Positions 27,276 to 37,009 of a stretch of DNA of 64,000 nt are shown here, one piece after another (positions within the stretch are counted from its first letter, which is position 1; each line of letters starts with the position of its first letter). The DNA is taken from contig NZ_CP050698.1 in the NCBI RefSeq assembly GCF_005116655.2, positions 2,820,501 to 2,884,500 of the forward strand, read 5' to 3'. The notes beneath the pieces were generated by a model. The model made no database searches and was not told where the DNA came from. It worked only from the letters and a program-made list of their open reading frames with translations. The position numbers and the translations under genes were made by a program. The DNA is from Desulfosediminicola flagellatus. Lineage in GTDB: Bacteria > Desulfobacterota > Desulfobulbia > Desulfobulbales > Desulfocapsaceae.

Positions 27276-27539
27276 ATCGATCAGTCTCCTGACTGTTGTG
27301 GTGCGATGATTCCCAAAAAAGATTACAATCTTACCTTCCTAGGGTGAAAGTGCAATATTTATATGCTAAACGCTGTATGCTTGGTGAAAATGTGCTACTA
27401 TCGTTCCAGACTAGCCTTGTGTGTATTATATATAGAATTATATTTTAATATTTACCCTTTTATGCTAGAAACAACCGATTTCCAAGGACACTCGTTCTTA
27501 AGTATACTCTTTTGACTGGAATTTTACCAACTGCACACG

Positions 27540-29336
27540 ATGAAAAATATCAGAAACTTTAGCATCATTGCTCATATAGACCATGGCAAATCCACGCTTG
27601 CCGACCGCATGATACAAATATGCGACCTAATTTCAGACAGAGACTTCAAAAATCAGCTGTTAGACAGCATGGATATCGAGCGGGAAAGAGGCATCACCAT
27701 CAAAAGCCAAACCGTCTGTCTCCCTTTTAGAGCATCTGACGGGCAGGATTATTCCCTGAATTTAGTCGACACCCCTGGCCATGTGGATTTCAGCTATGAG
27801 GTGTCACGTGCACTTACCTCATGCGAAGGTGCTTTACTTATCGTAGATGCTGCACAGGGGGTCGAAGCCCAGACCCTGGCAAATCTCTATCTTGCGATGG
27901 AGAATGAGCTCGAAATCATTCCTGTTATAAACAAAATAGATCTTCCTTCAGCAGAACCGGAAAAGGTCGCTATGCAAATCGAGGAAGATCTCGGCCTCGA
28001 TGGAGAGATGATCCAATACTGTTCTGCTAAAAGCGGTAAAGGTGTTCAGGAGATTCTTGAAGCTATCGTAACACATCTGCCACCTCCTGAAGGGGATCCA
28101 AAGGCAGAACTTCAAGCACTTATTTTCGACGCCAACTACGATCCGTTCAGGGGCACTATAATTTCTGTACGAATCATTAACGGAACCTTGAAAAGTGGCG
28201 ACACTATACGATTCATGTCAAACGACATAGAATATCGCGTAGAAGAAGTCGGTACATACAGGGTAATCCGAAGAGAAGAAAAACAACTCACTGCTGGAAT
28301 GGTCGGATATATCATAGCAGGGATTAAATCGATTCAGGACGCCAAACCTGGTGACACCATTACTCATAGGGACAGACCAGCTGCTTCTGCACTTCCTGGG
28401 TTTAAAGAAGTTCAGCAGGTTGTTTTCTCATCTATCTATCCAATCTCAACAGATGATTACGAAGACCTCGCAACCGCCCTTGAAAAACTGCAATTAAACG
28501 ATGCTGCTCTTACCTTTGTAAAAGACTCTTCAGCAGCTCTGGGTTTTGGTTTCCGTTGCGGCTTTCTGGGGTTACTTCATCTCGAAGTGGTTCAGGAACG
28601 GCTTGAACGTGAGTTTGACGTTTCCCTCATTCTAACTGTACCTTCTGTACGATATACATGTTTCTTAAAAGATGGCTCCTCTAAAGATGTTGATAACCCG
28701 GCCTATTACCCAGATCCGGCTAACATAGAGCGCACTGAAGAGCCATACATCAAAGCAACCATTCTCATGCCTGAAAAGTATATGGGAGCAGTAATGACGC
28801 TTTGTATAGAAAGACGTGCTGAGAACACTAATTATCACTACCCAACTCCAGGACGAATAGAATTCACCTGCGAAGTTCCTCTTGCTGAAGTCATTTATGA
28901 TTTTTATGATCGCCTTAAATCTATTACCCAAGGGTATGGATCTTTCGATTATGAAATACTCGACTATAGAGCTTCAGATCTCGTTAAACTCGACATTCTT
29001 GTAAACGGCGAACGTGTGGATGCACTCTCTCAGCTTGTGCACAGCAAAAATGCCAGAGCACGAGGTTTACACGCCTGTGAGATGCTAAAGGAAGAGATCC
29101 CCCGTCAGATGTTTAAGATTGCTATTCAAGCTGCCATAGGTGGTAATGTCATTGCCCGTACCACCATTTCAGCCCTCAGAAAAGATGTAACAGCGAAATG
29201 TTACGGTGGTGATATCTCCCGTAAACGCAAACTACTTGAGAAACAGAAAGCAGGTAAGAAGAGGATGAAAACTGTAGGAAATGTTGATATTCCACAAACT
29301 GCATTTCTAGCTGTTCTTAAATCTGATCAGAAATAA
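27540..29336 (+). CDS. lepA: Elongation factor 4 (LepA)
   Basis: This 598-residue translational GTPase back-translocates or remodels stalled ribosomes. G1 is AHIDHGKST at residues 11-19, the switch region RERGITIKSQ near 49, G3 DTPGHVDF near 79 and G4 NKID near 132. The C-terminal LepA-specific domain is complete (HACEMLKEEIPRQMFKIAIQ region and the basic SRKRKLLEKQKAGKKRMK). Length is canonical. The terminator at 29372 follows directly, so the gene is monocistronic. Confidence 0.97.
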   Translation: MKNIRNFSIIAHIDHGKSTLADRMIQICDLISDRDFKNQLLDSMDIERERGITIKSQTVCLPFRASDGQDYSLNLVDTPGHVDFSYEVSRALTSCEGALLIVDAAQGVEAQTLANLYLAMENELEIIPVINKIDLPSAEPEKVAMQIEEDLGLDGEMIQYCSAKSGKGVQEILEAIVTHLPPPEGDPKAELQALIFDANYDPFRGTIISVRIINGTLKSGDTIRFMSNDIEYRVEEVGTYRVIRREEKQLTAGMVGYIIAGIKSIQDAKPGDTITHRDRPAASALPGFKEVQQVVFSSIYPISTDDYEDLATALEKLQLNDAALTFVKDSSAALGFGFRCGFLGLLHLEVVQERLEREFDVSLILTVPSVRYTCFLKDGSSKDVDNPAYYPDPANIERTEEPYIKATILMPEKYMGAVMTLCIERRAENTNYHYPTPGRIEFTCEVPLAEVIYDFYDRLKSITQGYGSFDYEILDYRASDLVKLDILVNGERVDALSQLVHSKNARARGLHACEMLKEEIPRQMFKIAIQAAIGGNVIARTTISALRKDVTAKCYGGDISRKRKLLEKQKAGKKRMKTVGNVDIPQTAFLAVLKSDQK

Positions 29337-29371
29337 GTCCCAAAAACACAGTTGCAGACCGCAAGATCACT

Positions 29372-29410
29372 AAACCGCAATTCCTTGTATAGGTATTGCG
29401 GTTTTCTTTT
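29372..29410 (+). terminator. Rho-independent terminator of lepA
   Basis: A 10-bp stem AAACCGCAAT (29372-29381) / ATTGCGGTTT (29395-29404) is followed by TCTTTT. It touches the stop of the convergent EamA gene. Confidence 0.82.
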
Positions 29411-30299
29411 AAACTTCGACCCGCTTTGCCCCTCTTCCCTGCACTATCAATCCTGCAACAATAAAGAGCAGACCTGCCAAGGTGGACGGCATGATTTCCT
29501 CACCCACCAGAAAATAGATGAATACCAGAGATAAAAACGGTGATAAGAATATAAGATTCGCTATTTTTGCAGCACTCTCTGTTAATTTCATCGCGGTAAG
29601 CCATAGTAGAAAAGCGACTCCCATTTCAAAAAAACCAAGATAGACTGCTCCGGCTACACCTCTGATATCTGGTATATGCACCTGCTCAAACATCAACACA
29701 TATATGGCGACACAAGGTGTTGCACACAAAAAATTCATAAATAAACCGACAACCGGATCACGGGAGTCACGTGTATTAGCTATCCAATACAGAGACCAGA
29801 AGAGTGTAGAAAGCAGAGCCAACAGAACGCCTGCGGGATTATCGAAATGTAATGATAACGGATTACCATTCGTCGAGATCACCAACACCCCAAAATAACA
29901 TATCAGAATCGCAATCAGTTGCTGCTTTCCAAGCTTTTGCTTCAGTAGTGGAACAGAAAGCAGGGAGAGCGTAACCGCCCAGGTATAGTTCAGGGGTTGT
30001 GCCTGTTGAGCAGGCAACAAATCATATGCTTTAAAAAGAACAAGGTAATAGAGAAATGGATTAAGAAAGCCAAGTTTGCACGATAGAATCCAATCGGCAA
30101 TCGTTAATTCTTTAACCAGGTGAATTTTCCTTTTCCAGCAGACAATACCTCCCAGTACAATAGTGGAAGTAAGCGCGCTGTAGAAAACTAATTCAGCAGG
30201 TCGTAAATACTCTAACGAAAGTTTACATGCGCTGGCCACAGTTGACCACAAAGCTATAGTCGATAAAGCGTACAGATACGCTTTGCGCTGCTTTTTCAT
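29409..30299 (-). CDS. EamA/DMT-family permease
   Basis: The 296-residue inner-membrane protein has about ten hydrophobic helices in two EamA repeats: the first starts at YALSTIALWSTVASACKLSL and the second at PAGVLLALLSTLFWSLYWIAN. The family exports or imports small metabolites, often amino acids. It is downstream of, and in the same direction as, the liv transporter genes, but the livF terminator lies between them, so cotranscription is doubtful. The substrate is unknown. Confidence 0.88.
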   Translation of the reverse strand: MKKQRKAYLYALSTIALWSTVASACKLSLEYLRPAELVFYSALTSTIVLGGIVCWKRKIHLVKELTIADWILSCKLGFLNPFLYYLVLFKAYDLLPAQQAQPLNYTWAVTLSLLSVPLLKQKLGKQQLIAILICYFGVLVISTNGNPLSLHFDNPAGVLLALLSTLFWSLYWIANTRDSRDPVVGLFMNFLCATPCVAIYVLMFEQVHIPDIRGVAGAVYLGFFEMGVAFLLWLTAMKLTESAAKIANLIFLSPFLSLVFIYFLVGEEIMPSTLAGLLFIVAGLIVQGRGAKRVEV

Positions 30300-30381
30300 A
30301 GTTTTTTCAGATTATAATAATTGAAAACAATAATCGAATATCTGCTGCTTACAGATGCATGTAAAAGGTCGCCAAAGGAAC

Positions 30382-30429
30382 AAAAAACCTGCCACAAACA
30401 GAGCCGTTTTGGCGGTCTTGAGGCAGGTT
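30382..30429 (-). terminator. Rho-independent terminator of the liv operon
   Basis: On the minus strand the arms AACCTGCC and GGCAGGTT (30422-30429 and 30386-30393) enclose a longer partly paired loop and are followed by a T-run (A tract 30382-30387). It lies about 30 bases past the livF stop. Confidence 0.75.
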
Positions 30430-30456
30430 AATAACGATTGGGAAACAGGTTCTCTT

Positions 30457-31185
30457 TCAATGTCGCTTTTTACCGAGATACGCCTCCTGAATTTTTGGCG
30501 AAGCCAATAATTCTTCAGATGTTCCAGAATAGACAATTGTGCCAACTTCAAGAACGTATCCACGATCTGCAAGTTTAAGTGCAGCACGTGCATTTTGCTC
30601 TACCAGGAGGACTGTCACACCGCTTGCAGCAATCTTTCTGATCTGCGCAAATATTGCTTTGACAAGAATTGGCGCTATGCCAAGGCTCGGCTCATCAAGC
30701 AGCAACATGGATGGTTTGCACATAAGAGCCCTGCCTATGGCCAGCATCTGTTGTTCACCACCTGACAATGTTCCAGCCAACTGAGTTTTGCGCTCTTGAA
30801 GTCTTGGGAATAAATCGTATACCCAGGCAAGGATTTCCGGATCCATTTTGCTACGCGTATAAGCTCCCAGCATCAGGTTTTCTTCAACAGTAAGAATACC
30901 AAACACTCTTCGCCCTTCAGGTGACTGACTAATTCCAAGCGAGACAACCTTGTGGGCAGGGAGCTCAGTCAACTCGGTTCCATCAAATACGATAGAGCCA
31001 CTTTTGGCTTTCAGTAGCTGACTGATCGTTCGCATGGTTGTAGTCTTACCAGCACCGTTGGAACCAAGAATGGTGACTATCTCCCCTTTCTTTACCTCAA
31101 GCGATATTCCCTTGATTGCAGCAATAGAACCGTAGGAGACTTCCAGGTTAGAGATCGAAAATAATACATCATTAGAAGTCGTCAT
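30457..31185 (-). CDS. livF: Branched-chain amino acid ABC transporter ATPase LivF
   Basis: The 242-residue cytoplasmic ATPase has Walker A LGSNGAGKTT near residue 39, a LivF-type QSPEGRRVFGILTVEENL segment, signature LSGGEQQML near 138 and Walker B MLLLDEPSLGIAP near 156. It powers the LivHM pore together with LivG. The ATG at 31185 is preferred because GGGAG lies five bases upstream. Its 5' end overlaps the 3' end of livG by 14 bases. Confidence 0.93.
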   Translation of the reverse strand: MTTSNDVLFSISNLEVSYGSIAAIKGISLEVKKGEIVTILGSNGAGKTTTMRTISQLLKAKSGSIVFDGTELTELPAHKVVSLGISQSPEGRRVFGILTVEENLMLGAYTRSKMDPEILAWVYDLFPRLQERKTQLAGTLSGGEQQMLAIGRALMCKPSMLLLDEPSLGIAPILVKAIFAQIRKIAASGVTVLLVEQNARAALKLADRGYVLEVGTIVYSGTSEELLASPKIQEAYLGKKRH

Positions 31186-31948
31186 CATCACTCCCGAGAT
31201 ATGCTTCAATTACCGCTGGATCTGACTGAATCTGAGCAGGTGTGCCTTCGGCAATTTTACGACCGAAATTGATAACCGTCAGATATTCGGTCACCTCCAT
31301 TACCAGATCCATATCGTGCTCGATAAGTAATATCGTGACACCCTTTTCCCGGATCTTGTAAATTGTCTCGATCAATGCAAGTGTTTCATTATCATTAAGG
31401 CCCGCAGCAGGTTCATCAAGAATAAGCAATGATGGTTCAGTAGCCATGGCTCTAGCCATTTCAACCCTGCGTTGGATTCCATAGGAAAGCGCTCCAACCG
31501 GATTGACCATATATTCAGAGAGATCAAAAAAGTCGAGCAACTCAGCAACTTTTGCCCAATTCTCCTTTTCATCCCTCCTCGACCAGGGAGTATGGCAGAT
31601 TCCGTGCCAGAACCCCTGACTGCTCTTGATATGCCGACCACTCATTACGTTTTCGGCAACACTCATCTGGCCGAATAAACGAATAGTCTGAAATGTGCGG
31701 ACAACTCCTCTTTTAGCAACTTCATGAGGTGGAAGAAGTCGTATCTCTTCATCACGCCAGCGAATAGACCCTTCCTCACAAGGATGTATACCTGTAATAC
31801 AATTAAAAACAGTGGTCTTCCCCGCTCCGTTAGGGCCGATTATTCCGTAAATCTGCCCTTCCGTAACCTTAAAACTCAGGTCATCTACAGCTACCAACCC
31901 ACCGAATCGTTTTGTTACATTTGTTAATACGAGTTCATTACCGGCCAT
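31172..31948 (-). CDS. livG: Branched-chain amino acid ABC transporter ATPase LivG
   Basis: The 258-residue ATPase has Walker [10 protein letters not shown] near residue 38. It has the LivG-type insertion between Walker A and signature (VRTFQTIRLFGQMSVAENVM), a degenerate signature LSYGIQRRVEMARA near 150 as usual for LivG, and Walker B LLILDEPAAGLND near 172. GGAGG lies five bases before ATG 31948. It overlaps livM upstream and livF downstream, indicating one translation-coupled operon. Confidence 0.93.
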   Translation of the reverse strand: MAGNELVLTNVTKRFGGLVAVDDLSFKVTEGQIYGIIGPNGAGKTTVFNCITGIHPCEEGSIRWRDEEIRLLPPHEVAKRGVVRTFQTIRLFGQMSVAENVMSGRHIKSSQGFWHGICHTPWSRRDEKENWAKVAELLDFFDLSEYMVNPVGALSYGIQRRVEMARAMATEPSLLILDEPAAGLNDNETLALIETIYKIREKGVTILLIEHDMDLVMEVTEYLTVINFGRKIAEGTPAQIQSDPAVIEAYLGSDDDDF

Positions 31949-32897
31949 CACTTCCTCCCTTAATCAGTTCTTTCGGGATTTTTCCAAATTTCGCCGGCCA
32001 GATACCACGTGGTCTCAAAATCATTGTGAAGATCATTGCAAAACCAAAGATAAAATATCGCCAGGTAGCAAAATCACGAAAGATCTCAGGCAAGACAAAC
32101 ATAACGAAAACACCAAGGAGAATACCCGGCACTGATGACCCACCAACAATGACGATACTGAAAAACAGTACAGACTGCAGAAAATCAAACGCCTCAGGAC
32201 TCACAGCCGAATACTGATTAGCAAACACGGTGCCTGCCATTCCTGCAATACCAGCCCCAAGAGCAAAAGCAAATATTTTGTAAGCCCGAACGTTAACGCC
32301 GATGGATCCCGCAGCGAGTTCATCCTCGCGAAGGTAATGCAGCGCTCGGCCAGCTTTACTTTTCGCAAGATTATGCATCACAAGAAATGTGATCAAAAGG
32401 GCTATAAGTGCAGTATAAAAGCCACCTGCACTTGGATTTGAAGTGAAGCCGGGAAGATTGATTACATCAAGTCCGAAAATACCATTAGGCCCCCCAGTCA
32501 CTCCGCCGAGATTATTCTGTAATACCTGAATAAAAACTATATTGAATCCAATGGAGGTAACAAGAAGATAATCTCCCCGCAGATGCACTATAGGACCGGC
32601 AAGGATAATACCTAAGATAGCAGGGACAATGATTGCGAGAGGGACCGTTGCCAACAACGGCCAACCGAATTTAGCATTAAGGATTGCACTGGTATAGGCA
32701 CCAAGACCAAAGAACAAGGCTTGGCCCATGTTAAACATACCAGCTTTCCCAAGAACAATATCCATGCTGAGCGCAACTATTGTAAACACAACAAACGTTG
32801 TCGCAACTGCAAGCCAGCGTGAGTCGAGGAGTGCAGGCAGGCTCAGCATAACAAGAAAAAATAGGGGATAACCCAAACGTTCTAATTTTTTCATCAT
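31938..32897 (-). CDS. livM: Branched-chain amino acid ABC transporter permease LivM
   Basis: The 319-residue inner-membrane permease has about nine hydrophobic segments. It shows the LivM motif region GKAGMFNMGQALFFGLGAY near residue 50 and the LREDELAAGSIGVNV coupling loop near 187 that contacts the ATPase. It forms the pore with LivH. Its start overlaps the livH stop by 4 bases. Two adjacent Met codons are possible starts. Confidence 0.93.
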   Translation of the reverse strand: MMKKLERLGYPLFFLVMLSLPALLDSRWLAVATTFVVFTIVALSMDIVLGKAGMFNMGQALFFGLGAYTSAILNAKFGWPLLATVPLAIIVPAILGIILAGPIVHLRGDYLLVTSIGFNIVFIQVLQNNLGGVTGGPNGIFGLDVINLPGFTSNPSAGGFYTALIALLITFLVMHNLAKSKAGRALHYLREDELAAGSIGVNVRAYKIFAFALGAGIAGMAGTVFANQYSAVSPEAFDFLQSVLFFSIVIVGGSSVPGILLGVFVMFVLPEIFRDFATWRYFIFGFAMIFTMILRPRGIWPAKFGKIPKELIKGGSDGR

Positions 32898-33790
32898 ACT
32901 TTTTCCGCCACCCTTTCTCCGAGAATTCCGGTAGGTCGTACAATCAGAATCACAATCAGGAGTATAAATGTAAATGCATCAGACCATGTACTTGAGACAT
33001 ATCCGGCAATAAATGCATTAAATAGTCCAAGTAAAATACCTCCGAGCATCGCTCCGGGAATATTTCCAATCCCGCCAATGATTGCCGCAACAAAGGCATA
33101 GAGGCCATACTGCCACCCCATGTTGAAGGTAATCCCCTTGTAATAGAGACCGATAAACAGGCCACCAACCGCACCCAGTGAGGTACCGATAACAAAGATT
33201 GTTACGATAATATTGTTAACGTTGATTCCCATTAACCGTGCCGCATCCTGATCGATAGAGCTTGCCCGGATAGCAGTACCAATCTTGGTTTTCTCGATAA
33301 AGACATAGAGTGTAATCATAAGTACAAGAGAAAGTACCATGATAAGAACCTGAATAAGGCTAATCACCACGCCGCCAATATCCCAGTATATCTGAGGTAT
33401 AAGGTCAGGAAAGATCTTCATCTGAGGACCCCAGAGCAGCATTATACCATTCTGGATCACCATTGATGCACCAAGTGCAGAGACAACTGCAGATAACCTC
33501 GGGGCAGTTCGAAGTGGACGATAGGCTACACGTTCTAACAGCACTCCACAGGCAGCAATTACAACTGCAGTGAGCAGGAATACGGTCACAGCCCGAAAAA
33601 TGGAACCACCCTCTCCAAACAATTCGGTAAAAATGAATAGGCCGACAAAGGCGGATGCTGCCACGAGATCGCCATGGGCAAAGTTAATGAGTTTCATGAC
33701 CCCATAAACCATTGTGTACCCGAGTGCGATCAGGGCAAACATTGATCCTATGGTCAACCCATTTACGAGTTGTTGTAAAAAAATATCCAT
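32894..33790 (-). CDS. livH: Branched-chain amino acid ABC transporter permease LivH
   Basis: The 298-residue inner-membrane permease begins with the typical LQQLVNGLTIGSMFALIALG helix. It has the conserved YGVMKLINFAHGD motif near residue 30 and the RASSIDQDAARLMGIN coupling loop near 175. It pairs with LivM. A terminator-like hairpin separates it from livK upstream, so permease expression is probably lower than that of the binding protein. Confidence 0.93.
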   Translation of the reverse strand: MDIFLQQLVNGLTIGSMFALIALGYTMVYGVMKLINFAHGDLVAASAFVGLFIFTELFGEGGSIFRAVTVFLLTAVVIAACGVLLERVAYRPLRTAPRLSAVVSALGASMVIQNGIMLLWGPQMKIFPDLIPQIYWDIGGVVISLIQVLIMVLSLVLMITLYVFIEKTKIGTAIRASSIDQDAARLMGINVNNIIVTIFVIGTSLGAVGGLFIGLYYKGITFNMGWQYGLYAFVAAIIGGIGNIPGAMLGGILLGLFNAFIAGYVSSTWSDAFTFILLIVILIVRPTGILGERVAEKV

Positions 33791-33800
33791 ATCTTCCTGA

Positions 33801-33855
33801 AAAAAAAAAGAGACAGAGATCAGGGCAGAAAGCAGAACAGATCTACCCTGATCTC
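33801..33855 (-). terminator. Intercistronic terminator between livK and livH
   Basis: On the minus strand, a 10-bp stem GAGATCAGGG / CCCTGATCTC (33846-33855 and 33816-33825) is followed shortly by a T-run (A tract 33800-33809). It lies just before the livH start and probably lets most transcripts end after livK. Confidence 0.8.
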
Positions 33856-33878
33856 GATATCATAAACAGACTACAAAA

Positions 33879-35006
33879 TTACTGGTTGTAGACTATTTTA
33901 TAGCTGCCGTCTTTCTGGATCTCGTAGGCCATGTAACCACTGCCTACTCTGTTTCCGTCAGGAGCGAAAGAAATGGGTCCGGTGATTCCCGGGTAATCTT
34001 TTAAGGTATGAAGATAATCTGCGGCTTTCTTGGTATCAAAGTCGTTGTTTGTCTCCATTGCATGAATGATTGCGCGCATTCCATCAACATTAAGAAGCGT
34101 CCAGATGGAAGGTGGCATCATGTTGTATTTCTCTTGATAAGATTTAAGAAAATCTTTGGCAAGGTCATACGGAAGCAACTCAGGAGTAGGAACATTAATC
34201 AGGTAAGCTCCTTCTGCTGCAGAGCCTGCAAGCTTCATGAAGTCTGGATTGTCGTTAGCATCACCACCAATAAAATCAGCTTTAATACCAAGAGCTTTCT
34301 GCTGTGAACGAATCAAGCCGCCATCCGAGTAGTAACCTGCGTAAAAAATCACATCAGGTTTTTTTGACTTCATCTGAGTAAGAACAGGAGTAAAGTTTTG
34401 AGCACCTGCTTTTACTTTTTCTCTGGCCACAATGTTCCCACCGGCGTCCTTAACTGCACCCTCTACGGCGGTCGCAAGTCCATCAGCATAGCTGGAGAAA
34501 TCGGAAAGTATAGCAATTCGCTCATACTTTTTTACATTTACGATATAGTCAGCAGCAAAAAGTGCTTCTGCACTATTTGGGAAGGAATTTCTGAAAAATG
34601 TCCAGTAACCATGCTCTGTCAGAGTATCACTTGTACCATCACTGGTTTGCAGAACACCAGCTCTGAAATATGTGGCCTGTGCAGCTTCAGCGCAGGTGGA
34701 TGTGTAAGAACCAATGACCATTTTTACGCCTTTATTGACGAGATCTTTGGCACAAATTGCGGCTTTCATGGCAGTACCTTCGTCGTCACAAGTGACAACT
34801 TCGATCTGTTTGCCCATAACTCCGCCTTTGGCATTTATCTGTTCTGCCATCAAACGAGTTGCATTATCAATACCCTGGCCTTCATTGGCATAGCTACCGG
34901 TGATAGGTGCTTGAACTCCTACCTTTAAGGTATCATCTGCAAATGCAGATCCAGCGATAAGGGAAAAACTCAGCAATGACACGAACAATGATTTCTTTCT
35001 CAACAT
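33879..35006 (-). CDS. livK: Branched-chain amino acid ABC transporter binding protein
   Basis: The 375-residue periplasmic ligand-binding protein has a signal peptide ending near residue 23 (SLIAGSAFA-D). It belongs to the type I (Leu/Ile/Val) binding-protein fold: TLKVGVQAPITGSYANEGQG near 25, NAKGGVMGKQIEVV near 58 and the conserved IGSYTSTCAEAA near 97, where the ligand carboxylate sits. It hands its ligand to LivHM. The ligand could be Leu/Ile/Val or another amino acid. ATG 35006 follows GGAGGAGAGC, a strong ribosome-binding site. Confidence 0.92.
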   Translation of the reverse strand: MLRKKSLFVSLLSFSLIAGSAFADDTLKVGVQAPITGSYANEGQGIDNATRLMAEQINAKGGVMGKQIEVVTCDDEGTAMKAAICAKDLVNKGVKMVIGSYTSTCAEAAQATYFRAGVLQTSDGTSDTLTEHGYWTFFRNSFPNSAEALFAADYIVNVKKYERIAILSDFSSYADGLATAVEGAVKDAGGNIVAREKVKAGAQNFTPVLTQMKSKKPDVIFYAGYYSDGGLIRSQQKALGIKADFIGGDANDNPDFMKLAGSAAEGAYLINVPTPELLPYDLAKDFLKSYQEKYNMMPPSIWTLLNVDGMRAIIHAMETNNDFDTKKAADYLHTLKDYPGITGPISFAPDGNRVGSGYMAYEIQKDGSYKIVYNQ

Positions 35007-35032
35007 GCTCTCCTCCAAATTGAGTGTGGTTT

Positions 35033-35046
35033 TTGCCTGCAGGCAA
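35033..35046. promoter_or_regulatory. Perfect 14-bp palindrome upstream of livK
   Basis: TTGCCTGCAGGCAA is an exact palindrome 27-40 bases upstream of the livK start, with a related CTGCAGGC motif near 35089. It may be an operator or a leader hairpin. The gap 35047-35272 shows no other structure and no gene. Confidence 0.35.
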
Positions 35047-35272
35047 TATGTTAATAATTGGTAAACTCTATATTCTTCCTCCGCTGCAGGCTTCTCTTGA
35101 CAACGTCATACGAGACCTACAATTATTATATTCCTCTACTTTTTGCTGTATTTTTTTCAAAACAGCCTGGAATCGTGCAACTGTTTGAAAACCTACATAA
35201 CCTTCGAGGGCAGCAAAACTCAACTTGCAAACCGACAAAGAGAGATTTACTACCCTTGATCCTGAAAGTAAA

Positions 35273-36913
35273 TTATTCCTCTTCCATGAAGGGATAACCG
35301 AATTCTGTTGCCGGAACAAAAGTTTCTTTGACAGTTCTTGGAGAAACCCAGCGAAGAAGGTTTGTTGCAGCTCCTGCTTTATCATTGGTACCGGAGGCCC
35401 GACCGCCACCAAACGGCTGCTGCCCAACGACTGCTCCGGTGGGCTTATCATTGATATAAAAATTACCAGCAGCATGCTCAAGTTTTCGTAAAGCCACACT
35501 TGTAGCCAGTCGATCTCTTGAGAATATCGCCCCTGTCAGTCCATACATTGAAGAACTGTCACATACATCGAGTGTTTTTTCATAATCCGCATCATCGTAC
35601 ACGTAAACTGTCAATACAGGTCCAAATATCTCTTCAACCATTGTTTTAAAGTGTGGATCAGAAGCAAGAATAACTGTTGGTTCAATGAAATAGCCTGTGC
35701 TGTCATCAAAATTTCCACCTATCAGGACATCACCACCTTCATTTTCTTTTGCAAAGGTAATATATGAGGTGATCGATTCAAATGCAGCTTTGTCAATAAC
35801 CGCCCCAACAAAATTCCTGAAGTCAGTAGTCGGGCCCATCGTGATCTTACTCATTTCAGACTTGAGACATTCCTCTACTGCAGGCCAGAGGCTTTTCGGT
35901 ATATACGCTCGACTTGCTGCTGAACATTTTTGCCCCTGATATTCAAAAGCACCTCTTACCATCGCAGTAACGACTTCTTTCACGTCAGTTGAAGAATGAG
36001 CAAAAATAAAATCTTTTCCGCCAGTTTCACCTACCAGGCGAGGATAGGATTTGTATTTGGCAATGTTATTACCAATGGTCTTCCACATTTTTTGGAATAC
36101 CGGTGTTGAACCTGTAAAATGGACACCTGCCAAATGTGAATCAGCAAGACAGATATCACCTACATCACGTCCTGACCCTGGAACAAAGTTGATAACTCCT
36201 GGCGGCAATCCGGCCTCTTCAAGGATTCGCATGATGAGATACGGAGTATATACAAGGGAGGATGCAGGCTTCCAGACTACAGTATTCCCCATTATTGCAG
36301 GTGCAGTTGCAAGATTTCCAGCAATTGCAGTGAAATTAAATGGGGTAACAGCAAAGACAAAACCTTCTAGTGGTCTGTGTTGAACAAAATTCCAGACACC
36401 TGGAGATGATTCTGGCTGGGTTTGATAGATCTGTTCGGCATACTTCACATTAAACCTTAGGAAATCAATGAGCTCGCATGCCGCATCAATCTCTGCCTGA
36501 AAGGCAGTCTTTCCACCACAGAGCATCGCACCTGCGTTTATCTGATAACGATATTTAGTAGCAAGCAGATCTGCAGCTTTAAGAAAAATTGCACACCGCT
36601 CTTCCCATCTCATTGACTGCCAGACAGATTGAGCATTAACAGCAGCATCGATTGCTTTTCGAACTTCAGCTTCTCCAGCTTTATGATAGGACGCTAAAAC
36701 CTTCTGATGGTCATGCGGCACTACAACGTTCGCAGTATTTCCTGTACGGATCTCTTCGCCACCAATAACCAGCGGAATATCGAGAAGTATTTCTGACATT
36801 TCCTCCAGTGCTTCTTTAAGCAACTTTCTCTCATTACTTCCCGGTTCGTAACTGTATATCGGTTCATTAACCGGTTTGGGAGTTCTTAAAATCGCATTGT
36901 TCAACAGGTTCAT
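35273..36913 (-). CDS. pruA: L-glutamate gamma-semialdehyde (P5C) dehydrogenase
   Basis: The 546-residue aldehyde dehydrogenase oxidises pyrroline-5-carboxylate/glutamate semialdehyde to glutamate with NAD. The active-site Cys is in GQKCSAASRAY near residue 345. The general base Glu is in VGETGGKDF near 310, and the P5C-specific C-terminal segment QQPFGGGRASGTNDKAG is near 500. Length matches the PruA/RocA group. The Shine-Dalgarno GAGGTGA precedes ATG 36913. It follows the proline dehydrogenase gene by 97 bases on the same strand, giving a two-step proline-to-glutamate pathway on separate polypeptides rather than a PutA fusion. Confidence 0.93.
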   Translation of the reverse strand: MNLLNNAILRTPKPVNEPIYSYEPGSNERKLLKEALEEMSEILLDIPLVIGGEEIRTGNTANVVVPHDHQKVLASYHKAGEAEVRKAIDAAVNAQSVWQSMRWEERCAIFLKAADLLATKYRYQINAGAMLCGGKTAFQAEIDAACELIDFLRFNVKYAEQIYQTQPESSPGVWNFVQHRPLEGFVFAVTPFNFTAIAGNLATAPAIMGNTVVWKPASSLVYTPYLIMRILEEAGLPPGVINFVPGSGRDVGDICLADSHLAGVHFTGSTPVFQKMWKTIGNNIAKYKSYPRLVGETGGKDFIFAHSSTDVKEVVTAMVRGAFEYQGQKCSAASRAYIPKSLWPAVEECLKSEMSKITMGPTTDFRNFVGAVIDKAAFESITSYITFAKENEGGDVLIGGNFDDSTGYFIEPTVILASDPHFKTMVEEIFGPVLTVYVYDDADYEKTLDVCDSSSMYGLTGAIFSRDRLATSVALRKLEHAAGNFYINDKPTGAVVGQQPFGGGRASGTNDKAGAATNLLRWVSPRTVKETFVPATEFGYPFMEEE

Positions 36914-37009
36914 CACGATCACCTCATATAGAAATTTGTAAAGTTAGAATTGTATCGCGTACACAGATCACCAAGCTAGATGAAAATCTCAGCCTTAGCA
37001 TTGGTATCC

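Noticed and set aside
35068..35499. 143-codon minus-strand frame overlapping the end of pruA
   Set aside because: It overlaps the conserved C-terminus of the P5C dehydrogenase in another frame and shows no domain.
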